Shown: positions 10,495 to 23,932 of the stretch, in pieces
Layout: each line of letters begins with the position of its first letter
How positions within the stretch are numbered: position 1 is the stretch's first letter
Assembly (NCBI GenBank): GCA_961205875.1
Contig: OY540818.1
Location: 11,134,761-11,198,760 of the forward strand
Direction of reading: 5' to 3'
Source of the DNA: Sialis fuliginosa
Lineage: Eukaryota; Arthropoda; Insecta; Megaloptera; Sialidae
DNA: 64,000 nucleotides
The notes under the pieces: generated by a model
Database searches by the model: none
What the model was told of the DNA's origin: nothing
What the model saw: only the letters and a program-made list of their open reading frames with translations
Position numbers and translations under genes: made by a program

Positions 10495-11843
10495 TTTATT
10501 TATTAAATAATAAAAGAATGTAAAATAGGTATTTTAAACAAAACATTATTTTTGTTTTCTGTTTAAAAAAAGAAGTGTTTTTTGTGTGTTGGGGTTCTGG
10601 GTGTAAACCGCATATTGGGTAAACATATCGTTTGGACCAAACCGTTATATTTAAAGGTCAGTGAACCTTTATTTTAACCGAACTTTTTTATATTTAACCG
10701 GTATTTTATGAATTTTTATAAAAATCAGTTTGAATTTTCCGATGTAGTGTGATACTATGATTATTAATTGAATTATAAGTCATGTTGATTTGATGTAATT
10801 CATTAAAATATAATTTAAAAATAGGTGACGTTTTTTTTATTCACGTTATATATTCGTTATTAAATATTACAATAAAAAATAAACACAGTGAAGGTGAAGA
10901 TAAGAAGTTTTGTTTTATTAAATTCCACTAGAAAGAAAACCTTCTAAAGTTTTGCCCTCCAATTTAAATGAAGTTTCGTAAGCGTGTGAGAATTATTCAA
11001 CAAGCATTTTATAGGTGTTCAAATTCACTTTGAAAAGGTAAAATCGTCTTTTAAATATGTGAGTGAAAACCTGAACTCAAGCTATACTTTCACGACTACT
11101 AGACATTGAAAAAATTTCATACACACTCTGGATGAAATCATGGAATGACGGGATATCTAGAAAAAAACTCAGAAAGAAATTTATAAGATGGATTCTTATT
11201 TATTAAATTTTATGAGTGATTTTTTTTCAATTTGATTAAATTGATTTTGTTAGAAGGAAAGACGATACGAGAAAATAACATTTTTATGTTAAATATAGCT
11301 CTCTTTATACCCACAATAAATATTTATGTGTATAGAGTACATTCTTATAGGTGGGTTTTACTTTAATATTTTTGAATATGAAAATAATTGTTTATTTATT
11401 CAGAATAACACTGATTTTATTTATTTATCTACAGTTGCGTTTATTATATTTTGTTTAAGGGACCATTCCACTGTTACTGGTATGATTTTTTTATTGAATA
11501 AAGTTCGATAATCAGACCGATTTATTTTTCGTTTATTCTAATGTTGTACATAAAAATATTATCTTCCAAAAATTGGCTAAAAAGAAAAAAAGATTATTAA
11601 TTAGTATAAAAAACTGTAGTGATGTACGGGGGATGTTTTTCCGATGAAAATTAACAAAATGGTGTCAAATTGGTGTCAAATTGGGTATTTTTCTCGACAG
11701 TTTTTCCTTCAAAAAATGTGAAATTTTCAAACAAAAAAGCTTCCGTACGACGTTACGAAACGGCGTGAAGAATGAACTTTAAAACTTTTCGTTTAAAATC
11801 TTCCATCGTTTTGAAAATGCGTTTCGAAATATCTCGCACGCAG
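10495..11843. other. AT-rich intron, no gene seen
   Basis: GGTTTGGACC-like and TTAACCG words between 10600 and 10710 hint at an old repeat. At 11660-11685 GGTGTCAAATT is tandemly doubled. Nothing else. Confidence 0.45.
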
Positions 11844-11960
11844 CTATACTCTATTTCATTTAAGAATACAGTGGCTGCCGTGGTTTTTGACGGTAAAATG
11901 CACGATTCGTACCGTCAAAACCCCGGCAACCACTGCATTCTTAAATGAAATAGAGTATAG
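11844..11960 (-). mobile_element. Short fold-back element, family D copy 2
   Basis: Arms 11844-11880 and 11924-11960 (37 bp, about two mismatches) match copy 1 at 8932. The loop has its own palindrome, TTTTGACGGTA against TACCGTCAAAA, and is the reverse complement of the copy 1 loop. Confidence 0.86.
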
Positions 11961-12939
11961 TCGATCTTTTTAATAATTAATAATTCGAATGCCGCGACCA
12001 AATTAAATAGCATGTTTATGAAAATCCATATTTTTAGATAATACAAAAAAAAAGATTTAAAAAACTTTTACAGTGGAGGGACAATCTTAGTATTCACCTA
12101 CTTTAATTTCTTACAATATTTTCAATTTAAAATGTAAATCTAATTTATTGTTGTTATATTTATTATTATTATATTTGCTATAACAAGATAATGCACAAAT
12201 GCACACCTATAAAAATAGAGAAAGAAGTCCTGAGTGACTAATTCATCAACATTCAGCCCAAAAAACCTCTAGGAAGGTGAAAGATTTTAATTTGTTTATT
12301 TTGATATGATAATTTCAGCAAAATATTCATAAAAATACAATTCAACAAGTAAAAAATTGTTACAGTATTTGTTCTTATTTACTCATTATCTCATCAACGC
12401 ACGCACACACCGTAGCTCTCTTTAAGAAGGGATTTGCCAAAATTCAATCTCTTGCGTTGGAAATGCATATTAAACTTTTTTTTTTTAATTTCAATATGTT
12501 TATCTGCATGACTTCCGGCAAAATACTTTTCTATTAAAACATGTTCCTATCAGTACAAATGTTATTATATTTTATAAATTGTACAAATGTACATAACAGA
12601 GTGAATAATCCTAGGAGCCACCAACCCATGTTTCCCGAATCTCACGAGTGTCTCCTGCTTGGATCACCCCAGTAAAACATCCTAACCCACCGGAAATCCC
12701 AATCTGGTAATGGTATATACACTGTTATGTTTTGCTGGCTGTATATAGGAATATTAAATCCACAGACCAACGAAAAAACAGTTCATAAAAACGAATAATA
12801 CACGGATGAAGCCGCGAGTGGACCGCTAGTTATTGTGTTATACACATTTGCATTAACGCAAATACGCGCATGTACATAAATTGGTGTGCTTATTGAAGTT
12901 TCGAGTATATATGTACACACACATTACATACGTTTGCGC
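11961..12939. other. Intron with a GC-richer unassigned patch and an RTE-like fragment
   Basis: At 12610-12710 a GC-richer stretch (CCACCAACCCATG, then CTTGGATCACCCCAG) has no long open frame and resembles nothing I know. At 12808-12833, GAAGCCGCGAGTGG then CCGCTAGTT is the reverse complement of a common insect RTE-type tail (ACTAGCGG, then CGCGGCTTC). Confidence 0.35.
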
Positions 12940-12957
12940 GTGTGTGTGTGTGTGTGT
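12940..12957. repeat. GT dinucleotide microsatellite
   Basis: Alternating G and T, 18 bp, directly followed by a pyrimidine tract ending CCCAG. Confidence 0.92.
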
Positions 12958-12969
12958 ATCCTCTCCCAG

Positions 12970-13011
12970 CAGCTGCGATGGCGGCGGCAGGCGTGATCCG
13001 CTCAATATCCA
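12970..13011 (+). other. Possible microexon or chance GC-rich island
   Basis: Preceded by a pyrimidine tract (ATCCTCTCCCAG) and followed by GTAAGC, giving a 42-bp putative exon divisible by three, containing ATGGCGGCGGCAGGC. Inserted after the Dpr exon in phase 0 it would read through CAG CTG CGA to a TGA, so it cannot be a simple in-frame cassette. It is open in the other two phases. The signal is only splice-like ends plus high GC. Confidence 0.15.
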
Positions 13012-13492
13012 GTAAGCCGGATCCAACGCCCGAGTTTCTAAATATCTCTGACGGTCCGAATAAATATACGTACTGTATAGAAAATTCGCATATAGGTATT
13101 CGAATAGGATAAATATCAGATATATATATGTGCACGATCCGTAAATGTCACCGTTTTAATTATTATTTTCTGATAGGTGTGAGATTGTTTTGCGACGCCA
13201 GAATGTTTGCAGTAGGATTTTTTGAATTAATTTTATGGATATAAGGTTTATAATGTTGCGGTGACGTATTTTTATTTATTACGAAATTTGAATACAGTGG
13301 AAACTCGCTTAGAATTTATTTATTATACGAAATATTAGAGAAAATATAATAGAAATTAGTTTAAAGATCGTGAAGTTACTTCTTCAGTACTTAATAAAAA
13401 AGTATACTTAATTGTTATTATTTTTGTTATAATTTTGATAATTTATCATCAAGAACGTTAAATAAATGTATATTAATTAATACATTATTGTC
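13012..13492. other. AT-rich intron, nothing seen
   Basis: The first 70 bp stay GC-richer (AAGCCGGATCCAACGCCCG), then ordinary AT-rich sequence. Confidence 0.4.
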
Positions 13493-13650
13493 TACTGGTT
13501 TAGCCTTTTCAGACAGCTCCTTCTTGGTTGATTTTTATTTGGAGTATGTGTTGTGAGTGTGTTCGCAAGTGTATATATGTGTTAGGAAGCACAGGAATAC
13601 ACGATGGAATGGGAAGTTGCTGTTGGGCCAATTATAGCAAGTTACAACGA
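13493..13650 (+). repeat. Dispersed repeat family G, copy 1
   Basis: Shares GGTTTAGCCTTTTCAGACAG, GTGTTAGGAAG and GGGAAGTTGCTG, then TATAGCA, with copies near 38283 and 41010, all in the same orientation. There are no clear terminal repeats and no long frame. Probably a short interspersed element or a fragment of one. Confidence 0.6.
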
Positions 13651-16600
13651 ACTAAATTTATATATTTGTGATTAGTATGTGGTGTTCAAGAAATTAAAAT
13701 ACATTTTTTTAAATGGATAATTGATACATTATTATTTAATTAAGGGAAGTATTTAAACAACGTGATGGAGCTTCATTAAATTCTCTTTCTTGAACGCGCA
13801 GGAGTGTATAATGCTTTCTCTCTCGCACTCACATGCAGCCTAATTTTTGTGGTCGAGGGCCTTTTTCTGAGTGTCATGTAAATTTATAACTTTTTTTTAA
13901 ATCAAGACGTATTTTAATTTCCACCAACTTCCCTAGAAAGTCAACTAACCAAGAGATCTGGCAATTTTTTTCCATTAATAAGAATATATGTAATGTATCA
14001 TCTGAGTCATCTGAAAAAAATTTGGCACAATCTGTTTTTTTTTTAAATTTCAGTCTTGTTTTGCAAATTTAACAAATAGGGGAGCAAGCCCCATCAACTG
14101 CCAGATATTTTATTTATTGTTCAGTAAAAGAATAAATATAATTTTAAAAAGTTTTAGTCCTTAGTAAATGATCATCAAAAAAGTCGCTAGCTCTTAGAAT
14201 TTTTTCATATGGCGTTCAAATTTTCTGTATCCTATATTGTACTTATGAACTTAATGTATCTGTTTTTATGTTAATTCAAAAAAATCCGGAATTTTTTTTC
14301 TAATACGTATATTTTGGTACAAAGATTATATTCTAATCAATAAATTAATCATTTTATAAAATATTATATGAAAAATGTGCGGAGTGAATAATTTAATATG
14401 CATTAAGCAAATAAGGACTAAGACTTATAACATTTTATGTAAATTTTGAAGGTAAAAAAAATATTTTTTTTTAATATTTAATGTACTAAAAATAACAATC
14501 TCATATTCATATTACACAAAAAAAATTTTAAGGTATCTATATACAAAAAATACACAAAAGAATGACAAAAACTTTATACAAAAAATTGTATTATGTACTT
14601 ACATAACTTTAATTTTTATATTTACAAAATTTTTCTATTATTTCTGTAGGTATGTAATATGTTGCATGTTTGGCTGTGTATTTTTGAACATGAAAGTTAA
14701 AATGAAAAAAAAGATGTTTCTATACCACTAGCATTTTGTAATGTAACCTATATAAGATAATTATAAAATGTTCATGTTTTTGATATCACAGGCAGTTATA
14801 AATAAAACAATCTTTTTTCCATATATATAATGATGTCAACTCTCTCATTTATATTCTTTATTATTTTCAACTTTCATAATTCAATTTACATTTGATTATA
14901 ATGGAAAATAACGAAGAAAGAAAAGTTTATTAAATTAATTAATATCAGTTTAATCTAGTTTCGTATTTCACAATCAGAATATATTAAATATTTCATAGTG
15001 TTTAAAATAAATAAACTCATGTTGCTTGCACAAGACTTTTTCTTTTTTCTCTTTTGTCGATCAGTTAAACCTGATTAAGCAAAAAATAAAGCTAAATATA
15101 AACAATGTTAATTTGTAAAAAAAATCGATTATTTGATAGCTGCTAACTAACAAATACTTATTCAGCAACCCAGAAAACCTTTAATAAGGTATTAGCAGAG
15201 ATACTAACTAATCAACTTATTTGTTGATTTATCAATTTTAATTTGATCATAATAGGGGAAGGAGGTCTCGACGGTCTTAGGACATTTGATAGTCTTAAAG
15301 TTAATGATGTAAGCTTTATTTTTTTAAAAAGAGTCTGTAGGATCGCGCCAAGCTGAGATATGAATTATTCAACTTATTTGTTAATTTATCAATTTTAATT
15401 GACATTTTCGGTGGTTTTTTAACATATTTTTAGGGGGAGAGAGGGCGCTAAAAATAAATTAAAAATTAAAAAAATTAAATATATACCTGTAAGTATTATA
15501 ATAAAATTCTCTATATCTTTTAGTTAATACTTTTCTATTAGAAAATTATAATAAAATTTCAAAATTTGGAAGAGTTAAGGTTTAGTGATGCAATTCAAAA
15601 ATAACAGGTGCACATCCAATGTATACACAAACTTTAAGTTAAAATTTTTTAATACTTATATGTTGTATTTTTTGATATCTACACTTTATTATATAGTACC
15701 TATAGATGTACAGTAAAATAAAAAAATAAAACTGTTAATTTTTTTGTTTGCTATGTATCTCTACAATTGTATTCATTTAAAAATAAAATCGTTTTTTTAA
15801 TCATAAATTATAAATATCTTTTATAGGTTATTTTAGAAATGCTGTGATCGAATTTCCGAATAAAAAATATATATATATGTTATATAAAGAAAATATATGG
15901 TATAAAACTGAAATAGGATAAATAAGGGATATTGGATCGGTAATATCATCTACTTTGACAGTTTAATTATTTCTAAAGGTGTGCGGATGATAAATATTGG
16001 CGGTAAAATCGTTCTTTCAAGGGTGGGAATAGAAAATTGGAATTTCTATATTTGCATACGTTAGAATGTTTAGGATCGTTATTATGTTTAGTTACTGCGG
16101 TATTTTTTGTCGTTTTTTTTTTAGATTACAGTAGTTAAATATGTTTGTAAGAACTGTATTTTAAATATTATTTTATTAACATTCTTTTGTGTGGGGATAA
16201 TGATTCAAATGCATATAAATAATCAAATAACTGTAGAGATAAGTACAATTAGAGAACACGGGGTGGTAGAAATATAAAGCAACGTACTGCATTTCAATTA
16301 TTTTAATTGTTTCCATACGAATATAATGTTTTTTTTTATTAAACATAGGTATAAATTGCCAGTATACACCGTCAGCCAATCAAAGCTTGCTAAATTAAGA
16401 GCTTTCCGTACGTTATCATTCCAGTTATTTTATATATCTCTATGTCTCTATGTATGTGTATTAAAATTTGATTAAAACAAATGCAAATTATTGGTTTAAT
16501 TTATTTTATAATGTCTGTAAATGAAATTGTTGAACAACTGAAATGATTTTTAAAATACACTGAAACAAAATATAACTTTTAACATTTTTTTCTGGAATGA

Positions 16601-16907
16601 AAATAGTAATAAATAATATACTCATATATAATAAACTTTTGAAGTCTAATGTTTTAAGCTCTGTCAATATATAATACGTATTAAACATAATTTTTTCAAT
16701 TTTTTAGTTGTAAATCCTTTAAATTACCATTAATAAAAATATCCAATTGATTTGCACAAGAGAGATTCAAATCTAAACTGATGTAATAAAGTTTGATAAT
16801 TTGTTAGCGCTAATACTATAATACTAAACAGATCTAAATGAAACTTTTACCAACGTGTTCTTAATAATTTCCCAATTAACTAGATTTTTTGTAACATCAA
16901 GCTATTA
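13651..16907. other. AT-rich intron with a small direct duplication
   Basis: A ~32-bp block containing CAACTTATTTGTTGATTTATC at about 15213 recurs with small changes at about 15370, flanking a GC-richer 125 bp. No gene is seen, and the short minus-strand frames near 16176 and 16506 look random. Confidence 0.4.
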
Positions 16908-17075
16908 TACTACGTAACAAAATATAGCCTATTACCTGGCCAGAGAATGTACCTATGAATTAGAAACGAAATCACGTAAATCGGATAATGGTTGTCGACT
17001 GATAAGGGCACAAACGGATAGACAAACAGACAGACAGAGAGACGTTCAACTTTATATAATATTATTCGGAACGAT
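16908..17075 (+). mobile_element. RTE-like retroelement tail, family A copy 1
   Basis: Starts ACTACGTAACAAAATATAGC, continues ACCTGGCCAGAGAATGTACC and ends in a GACAAACAGACAGACAGAGA tract. It matches 21495 onward. The pattern (AAATCGG word, then a short GACA repeat) is common at 3' ends of insect RTE-type retrotransposons and their SINEs. Confidence 0.6.
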
Positions 17076-18958
17076 GTCCAAAGTCACAGAAGTATATCAG
17101 AATTATGTATTAATGCAAACTTAATACCCAATTTATGGTGACATTTCGACATTCACCCTGACACAGATAAATGTAATAATAGTGACAAAAAAAATTGAAA
17201 TTGGTTCGGGTAAATTGAATAAAATATTATTTTATTTTATTGGTACAGAATAATCGAAGTGTTCGTAGGTATAAACACATTATCTATATATTTTAAGGGT
17301 GTTAGCAATACAAGCTATAATCATCATTAGACAAAACTGAATTAAGTTAAATTCCTTTGGTACACAATTAATTTAGATCGCAACCTTTGTTATCAAATGT
17401 GTTTGGAAATTAGAACAGATACGAAACATGCAAAATTCATCAAACTTCGTACATTTGGTTGACCCGAACGGACACAGGCCATGTAATTTAAAAGCAGCAT
17501 TGTTGAGGGGATAAAAGCCAGACATGCCAATTTAATAACTAGTTAATTACATTCCAAAATTACACCAAATTACAGACGCAAAAATATTCGTCAATAGTTC
17601 TATAAATTGCTGTGATTACATTTCGGGATTTTATATTTCATTAATTTTTCAGCGAGTTTTGCGATTTGTAGGTATATGCAATAATTTCTACTCGAATTAA
17701 TATGGAAAACAATAAAAAAAATTAAATTGAATATACTTTCGCTATTTTATTTTAAACCATACAATGGGGAAAAACGTACAAAATTTTAGATTTTTAAAAT
17801 TTTTTTTGACAGACAGAAAACAGGTAGACATAGGTATAATACGATTATATACGTTTACTGTCAAAAATCATATTGTTATCTATTTTCGGTATACAAGTCA
17901 TATTCACTATCAATAGAAAGGGATTCATTTATTTTTTACTGTGACATAAAAATAATTTTTAAAAGTAATAAATTCTAAATTATTGAAAAAAAGATTAAAT
18001 AAAACAATTAAAGTAGTAACTGAATTGAAATATTAAGCTAAAAACCAACATTAAGTGCCAAAATTTAGTTATTTTTGACTCAGCTTTAATATGACCTAAA
18101 AACACCGAAAACGCCAACTCAAGGCCTCAAAAATCCATAATTTATGATTGGATTCCTCCCTTACATTATCGTTATAAAGCAATAATGTATTACGTATATA
18201 TGTTTATAAAATTAATTAGTATCATTTATGATTTATGTAGGTATACTCCTCTTTATTTGACATACACATTACCCGCTATCGATTTTACAATATCAAAAAC
18301 AAATGTCATGTGTATTTCAGTAAAAAGCACATTTATTAATTTTTAATTTTATTTGTCATCTGTGTCACGTGTTTAATTTTTGTATTTTAATTTAATTTCA
18401 ACAACACGGTACGATTTTTACAATATTATACATGATTTTATTCAATATAGTATTTTTAATTTCAAAGTGTAGAAGTGGTAGTGTACTTTTAATATCAACA
18501 GGTACTTTTTTAATTACGATTTTGTTTAATGTTTTACAATTTTATATTTAAAAAAATCTATTACTGGAAAATAATTTGATACGAGTATTATGAATTTCCA
18601 CTGACGTATTTTAATTTTCAAAGCTTTTTGGTTAATATGAATTTGTCCCTTATATTCTTGATATCAGGTTCCTCAAAGATCAGTTAATGAAATCACCTAC
18701 ACATCTAATTAGTTATATTTATATATATGTCATGCTCATTTATTTATAGTAATATTCCATCAAAATTCGATTTTAATTAAATCTTAGTTCATTGATAAAT
18801 AAATCAAAAAATTAAATGTACAACTTACAATTACAAAGTATTATATTATACTTTACTTGTTTATAAAAAAACTTTTCATTTTTAAATATCTTACATAACA
18901 TAAAATGCTATGACTAATTTTATTTCTAATTGCAAGAACCAATTTTTCGTATTTATAT
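17076..18958. other. AT-rich intron, nothing recognisable
   Basis: No exon-like GC island, hairpin or long repeat noticed. A second tract GACAGACAGAAAACAGG lies near 17808. Confidence 0.45.
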
Positions 18959-19427
18959 AGTACTGGCACCAGTCTTGAATATGACCCCAGTCATGGCTAT
19001 TTTCTAAATGTACTGAATTAGAAATATTTGTTGATATTTGATTACTACCATTTCTGAATAGTAATCTATATACATTTAACTGTCAATACATTTAATGACA
19101 ATCGGCCAATATATAGGTGTCAAAATAGTGGACATTTAAAGTAATTATTAGTATAATTTATTTATTAATTATAATATTATCACAGCAACTGCTTTACATT
19201 GTTTCAAATTTGATGATTCTTTCTTTTAAATCTTTTGCGTCGTAGTACCTATCATTTTGTAATCATTAGCAAGTATCCATCACTGCTTGCTCATTGCTGA
19301 TTTTACTTTATCCATTACGAGAGAAAAAACAAAAACAAATAAAAACTATTTTTACAAAAAAGAAGCTCGTCAATCACAAAAACAGTAAACTTTGCTCTTA
19401 TAGAGACCATAACTGGTGCCAGTACCT
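18959..19427 (-). mobile_element. Non-autonomous TIR element, family B copy 3
   Basis: Reverse-oriented, ~469 bp, slightly shorter inside than the others. Starts GTACTGGCACCAGTCTTG and ends ACTGGTGCCAGTACCT. The right TA flank is clear; the left end has lost two bases of the terminal repeat. The 62-residue frame crossing its right end is not a gene. Confidence 0.85.
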
Positions 19428-21012
19428 TATGTACTTTTTTGTTGCATGTATGTATAATGCAAATACATACATGAAAATATAATTTTAAAACTCTAATGTA
19501 ATCTTTTTGTTATGTGTTAATTCAAACACTGCTTTTAGTTTTTCACTATTTTTGTTAAATGCGCAAACAATTCATTGTTATTTATTTATTGTTTAATTAT
19601 CTAGAATTCCCGATTATTTGAAACGGAGACAGCATTAATTACGTAAAGCAATTAGAATTTTACTTGTTTTATTTTCCTTAGAATTGAAACTTTTCTCTAT
19701 CCAAACAAATGAAGTCCGTAATTTTATATTATTGCTACTCTAATGGGAAGAGTTGAGATTTAGAGCATACAATTTTTATTTGTACAAAGAGATGATTTGT
19801 GTAATTAGTTGTCTTCTTGAATTAGCAAAAGGATATTGTGAATTCTCTGGTTTACTTTTTATAATACTTATTAATTTTATTTTTATAATACCTAATTTAG
19901 GCCTCCTAAGAACCCTATGCGACTTTTGGCTACCGCCATGAAAACTTCTAGTCGGGCATATTTCTTTGAATTGATTAGCTTAAATTAAGGTATATTTACG
20001 AATAAATAAATAAAAAATCGTTTACATACCTTATAACAACTGTGATAATTAATTGTTTTGACTTTAGATCAACTCAAAATAGAATTTTAATTATATTTGG
20101 TATTGTTTGCGGTGTAAAATTTATTAATTAAAACCGTTTTAATATACTTCAAAATACAAAACATAATAATTAAAAAACATTTTATTATTTTTTATTCCAA
20201 GAATTTCTGGATTTAATGTATAATTATGATAATTAAAAATAAATGTATAAATAATATATTTAATAAATAAATTTGTAATTTGTAAAAATGGTGCATAAAA
20301 ATAATACTTCCCATTTCAATGAAAACATTTTTATATTATAAAAGATTTTATTTTGCCATTTATAAATGGAAGAAAAGAAAATAAGAGTAGAGGGATAATA
20401 TTTATTATCAAATTTTTAATAACAAATAATACAAATATACAATTCCTGTTAAATAAATATTTTATACGTATTTTTTTATTCTTCAAATGAACTGAATAAT
20501 TTATAAATTCTTACAGAATTATGTTTATTTTATATGTTTTTTTATGCATACTTCATTATCTTAAGAACATTCTTATAAATCATTTATACTCCAGAATAAT
20601 ATAAAAATTTAATGCAATGTAGTAGATATATGTGTTTATGTTTATTTTACAATATCAAATACATATTTACTTTATCATTTATTACAATTTCCACAGCAAC
20701 TTCTATTTTTAATTCAACATTGTCAAAATAAGAAGCGATTACATATTTCATATCTGCGTCAGAAATATTACAAAAACATTTTAGTGAAACTGAAATATGC
20801 CACTTACTATACACGGTAGTAAATTAGAACATCTAATTTTAAAAACTCATGTGTCATGGTGAACTTCAAATTATTTCTCTTGCCGTTCTTCTAAATAATC
20901 AAAATTACAGAGAAAGCGACGTGCTCCGGATAAGTTAACAGTGTTGTGTACAAACAATGGCGGCTACTTAAAAAAATATAAGGGGGGTAACTTTTCTTTA
21001 TTTATATCAAAC
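19428..21012. other. AT-rich intron, nothing firm
   Basis: A GC-richer patch at 20920-20965 (GCGACGTGCTCCGG, then AACAATGGCGGC) is open for ~34 codons on the minus strand, containing LSGARRFLCNFDYLEERQ, but has no start and no known domain. It may be mobile-element debris. Confidence 0.35.
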
Positions 21013-21610
21013 TAGCTGTTACCCTTCGTTCGCGTTGTAGTTAAGTTAGGTAGGAGCTGTCAGACATAAAATCGATAAAGAAGAATGCTAGGTAATATAG
21101 ATTTTTGTTGTCGACAAAACAGGTCGCGCGTATCTAATATTTCCTTAACTATATGACCAAATTGGATGCTGCTAAGTGCAAATTATATCTACATTAAGTA
21201 TTTATGACGATGAAATCATTTATTTCGATAAGGATTAATGTTTTGTAGGTCATAAGTCCACGTAATCAGAACCGAAATATTTTTAATTGTGTCATTGTGG
21301 CTTAAATATAAAAGTTGGATATATTGTATTACGGACTTTATTTTAGATCTTTTGATTCTACACAGTTACTTATTACATTATTTTGTTCAATATTTAACGG
21401 TTTAGGCAGCGTATTGCAAAATAGCGCGCTGGCGGCAAACTTTTTTCCGACTTGTTTTACTGTTATCGTCACTGTTTATTCCTTATGTTACCTAACGTAA
21501 CAAAATATATCCTATAACCTGACCAGAGAACATATCTATGAATTAAAAAAAAAAATCGGATAAGTGGTTCTCGAGATATAAAAAAAAAATTGTAGAATCA
21601 ACAAAGTGGA
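21013..21610 (+). mobile_element. RTE-like retroelement tail, family A copy 2 (longest)
   Basis: Opens CTAGCTGTTACCCTTCG then TTCGCG, the usual start of insect RTE-derived repeats. Continues with AAAAGTTGGATATATTG, GCTGGCGGCAAAC and CCTGACCAGAGAACATATC, and ends near TCTCGAGATAT with A-rich sequence. The minus-strand copy at 58300 and the shorter copy at 16908 align to its right two-thirds. No reverse-transcriptase frame remains. Confidence 0.68.
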
Positions 21611-22238
21611 CATAGTCGTATTCGAAATTAAATGACGCAATCACGTTGGCTTCTGAAATGCTTCATAACTTTGTTTCTATATAAAGACAGCCACTGTATA
21701 CAGAACTGTTAAATGACAAGTGGAAGGGATTGAAGAGGGGGGATTGGAACAGCTGGGCGTGGGGAATAATGTTCTTCTTTGTTCCTCAGAGCTTATGGGA
21801 TTTGGATATGTTTAAATAAGAAAACTGTTCCTAACATTTCATCCGCGAAGACATTTACTATATGAAATATTCACGTTTTTTGATCTGCTCCAAATGTACA
21901 AAAACATTTTTTGTGTGCAACAATTATTGTAAAATTACTTTTTATCTGCGTGGAAGAAAGTGGCAGGTATTATTTTTTTGTTTTGACTCTGAGACAATTT
22001 TCTAATTTCTTAATGGATTTCATAACAGTATTCTTTCTATCTTGTCAAGTAATGTAAATTTATATTTAATTCAGGTGTATTCAAAAAGGGAAGTTGATTA
22101 ACGGAGAAAAAATAATTAGCAAGAAAATAATCTTTCTTTTTCTTTACCTGAATTTTAAATTATTCCTAAATATTGTCATCCGAATTAAGGATTAACAATT
22201 TGCAATTCAATATAATATGATTTAAAATGGTTGCCTAA
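21611..22238. other. Intron, nothing recognisable
   Basis: A GC-richer patch at 21720-21770 has GAAGAGGGGGGATTGG but no open frame of note. Confidence 0.4.
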
Positions 22239-22689
22239 CCCTAGAAAGCTAGTCATATTATTCTCATAAATTATACATGTAATTATTATATTTGATTTTT
22301 TGTATCTACATGTTACATTACCTATTTTAGATAAATATAAATGAAAAGCACATTACAAAAATCAATCTTATTCTACTTTCACTTAGATCTACTTTATCTA
22401 AACTTACTTTAACTAAAAAAAAATTTTAAAACTGATTTTTTTTTTCAAATACATATTAGCAAGGGGTAAAAAAGTTACGAAGATGCTATTCATTAATCGA
22501 TTCGACAAATAAGAACTTCGTATATCGAAAATGGTGACACTTACCCGCCGTGACACAATTGTCCCCTCAAATTACTTGTCGGTGACCGAGTTGGTACGAG
22601 AAATCAACGCGATATATTAACTAGTTAGAAAATACAGCAAAAAATGTTTGCTGTGTTAGTCGAAATGACTAACATTAGCCATCTAGGGT
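22239..22689. mobile_element. piggyBac-like non-autonomous element
   Basis: The left end CCCTAGAAAGCTAGTCATA closely resembles piggyBac-family termini (from memory: CCCTAGAAAGATA...). The right end is TGACTAACATTAGCCATCTAGGG; its reverse complement begins CCCTAGATGGCTA, so the ends pair with a 7-bp slip. It is flanked by CTAA (left) and TTAA (right), close to the TTAA target. At 451 bp with no transposase frame it would depend on another element. An odd pocket at 22560-22620 is GC-richer than the rest. Confidence 0.65.
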
Positions 22690-23932
22690 TAAAATTCGTT
22701 CATACAATTTTTATACTTTTGTCTTATACTTACTTGTGTTTATACATTTTTTATGTTTATTCTCTTTTAAAAAATTGAATATTATAATGAAATTTTTGTA
22801 TTTCTGTAACTGTATGAAACACAATATGTAAAATTTTCAATATTGGATTTATCAAACGAAAGGTAAATAATATTTAATATATACAACTATTATATATTCA
22901 CTAACGAATGAATTTGAAATATACGCTTGATTAGTAACCGTAATTCGTTATATTTGTTTGTAACAATAGCTTTTACAAAGCTACATTTATTTTTTGTCAT
23001 ATTTCTCGGAAAAATATAACAAAAAAACGTTATAATTACACAAACAAAAAATCTACATAAATATATAATCATCGTTATACATCTGCATTCAGAAATTCAA
23101 AAACCAAATTGATCAATAATTTTGATACAGTGGACCTGAATTTTTGTTATTTCCCAAAAATAAATTAAAATTCGATGTTTAAAACTTTAAATTATTCCTT
23201 TATGTATTGTATTGTATTTAATTATAAGCTTTTATTTAACTGTTTGTACGTAAATGTGGTTCAGAATTTATAATTTCAACCATTTTTCGTTAAGCTTCTG
23301 AGCTAAAATTAAGTAAACTTATAGATCTAGGATGACACTTAACTCTTTTCTATATCTAATATTTATTCAAGATGGGAGACGAATTTATGTAGGTATATTG
23401 AAAAGATATTACAAAAAAAATGTTTTTTTAAAGCGCAGTCCGGTGCAAAAATATTAAATTATACTAGTCGTCTTAAGTCTGTTTACCAATATTTAAAATA
23501 ATGGAATTAAGCTGAAGATTTTTAAAAATATTCACATAATTGTATTAGCGGTGTTTAAATACATTGTTTGTACTCGTGACAAGATAAAATTGTTTAAAAA
23601 TCGTTAAATATACAATATAGCATCTACTTTAATGATAAAATAATGCTATACAGTAATTGTTTGATACTTTTGGCGAATAATTTTCTGAATTTTTTACTTG
23701 ACGCAAATTACTCATGTTTACTTAAATTTGAGTGTCTCAATTTTGAATGCTCTAAAGCGAATTGGATCAAAAACGTTTTATAAACGAGATAACGCAATAG
23801 ACGGAAAATAAATAAGAAAATAATTCATTAAGAAATCCGCTATGAATTGATGTTTCCGTAGATTGAGTTCATCGCTTTGGCTCCTGAATAATCCAAATGT
23901 ACATATTCTGTACCGAAGTTTCCCAAGTCTCT
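22690..23932. other. AT-rich intron, nothing seen
   Basis: Only random-looking short frames. Confidence 0.45.

Noticed and set aside
12890..13135. 81-codon minus-strand frame
   Set aside because: Its THTHTRA stretch is just the GT microsatellite read in reverse; no domain.
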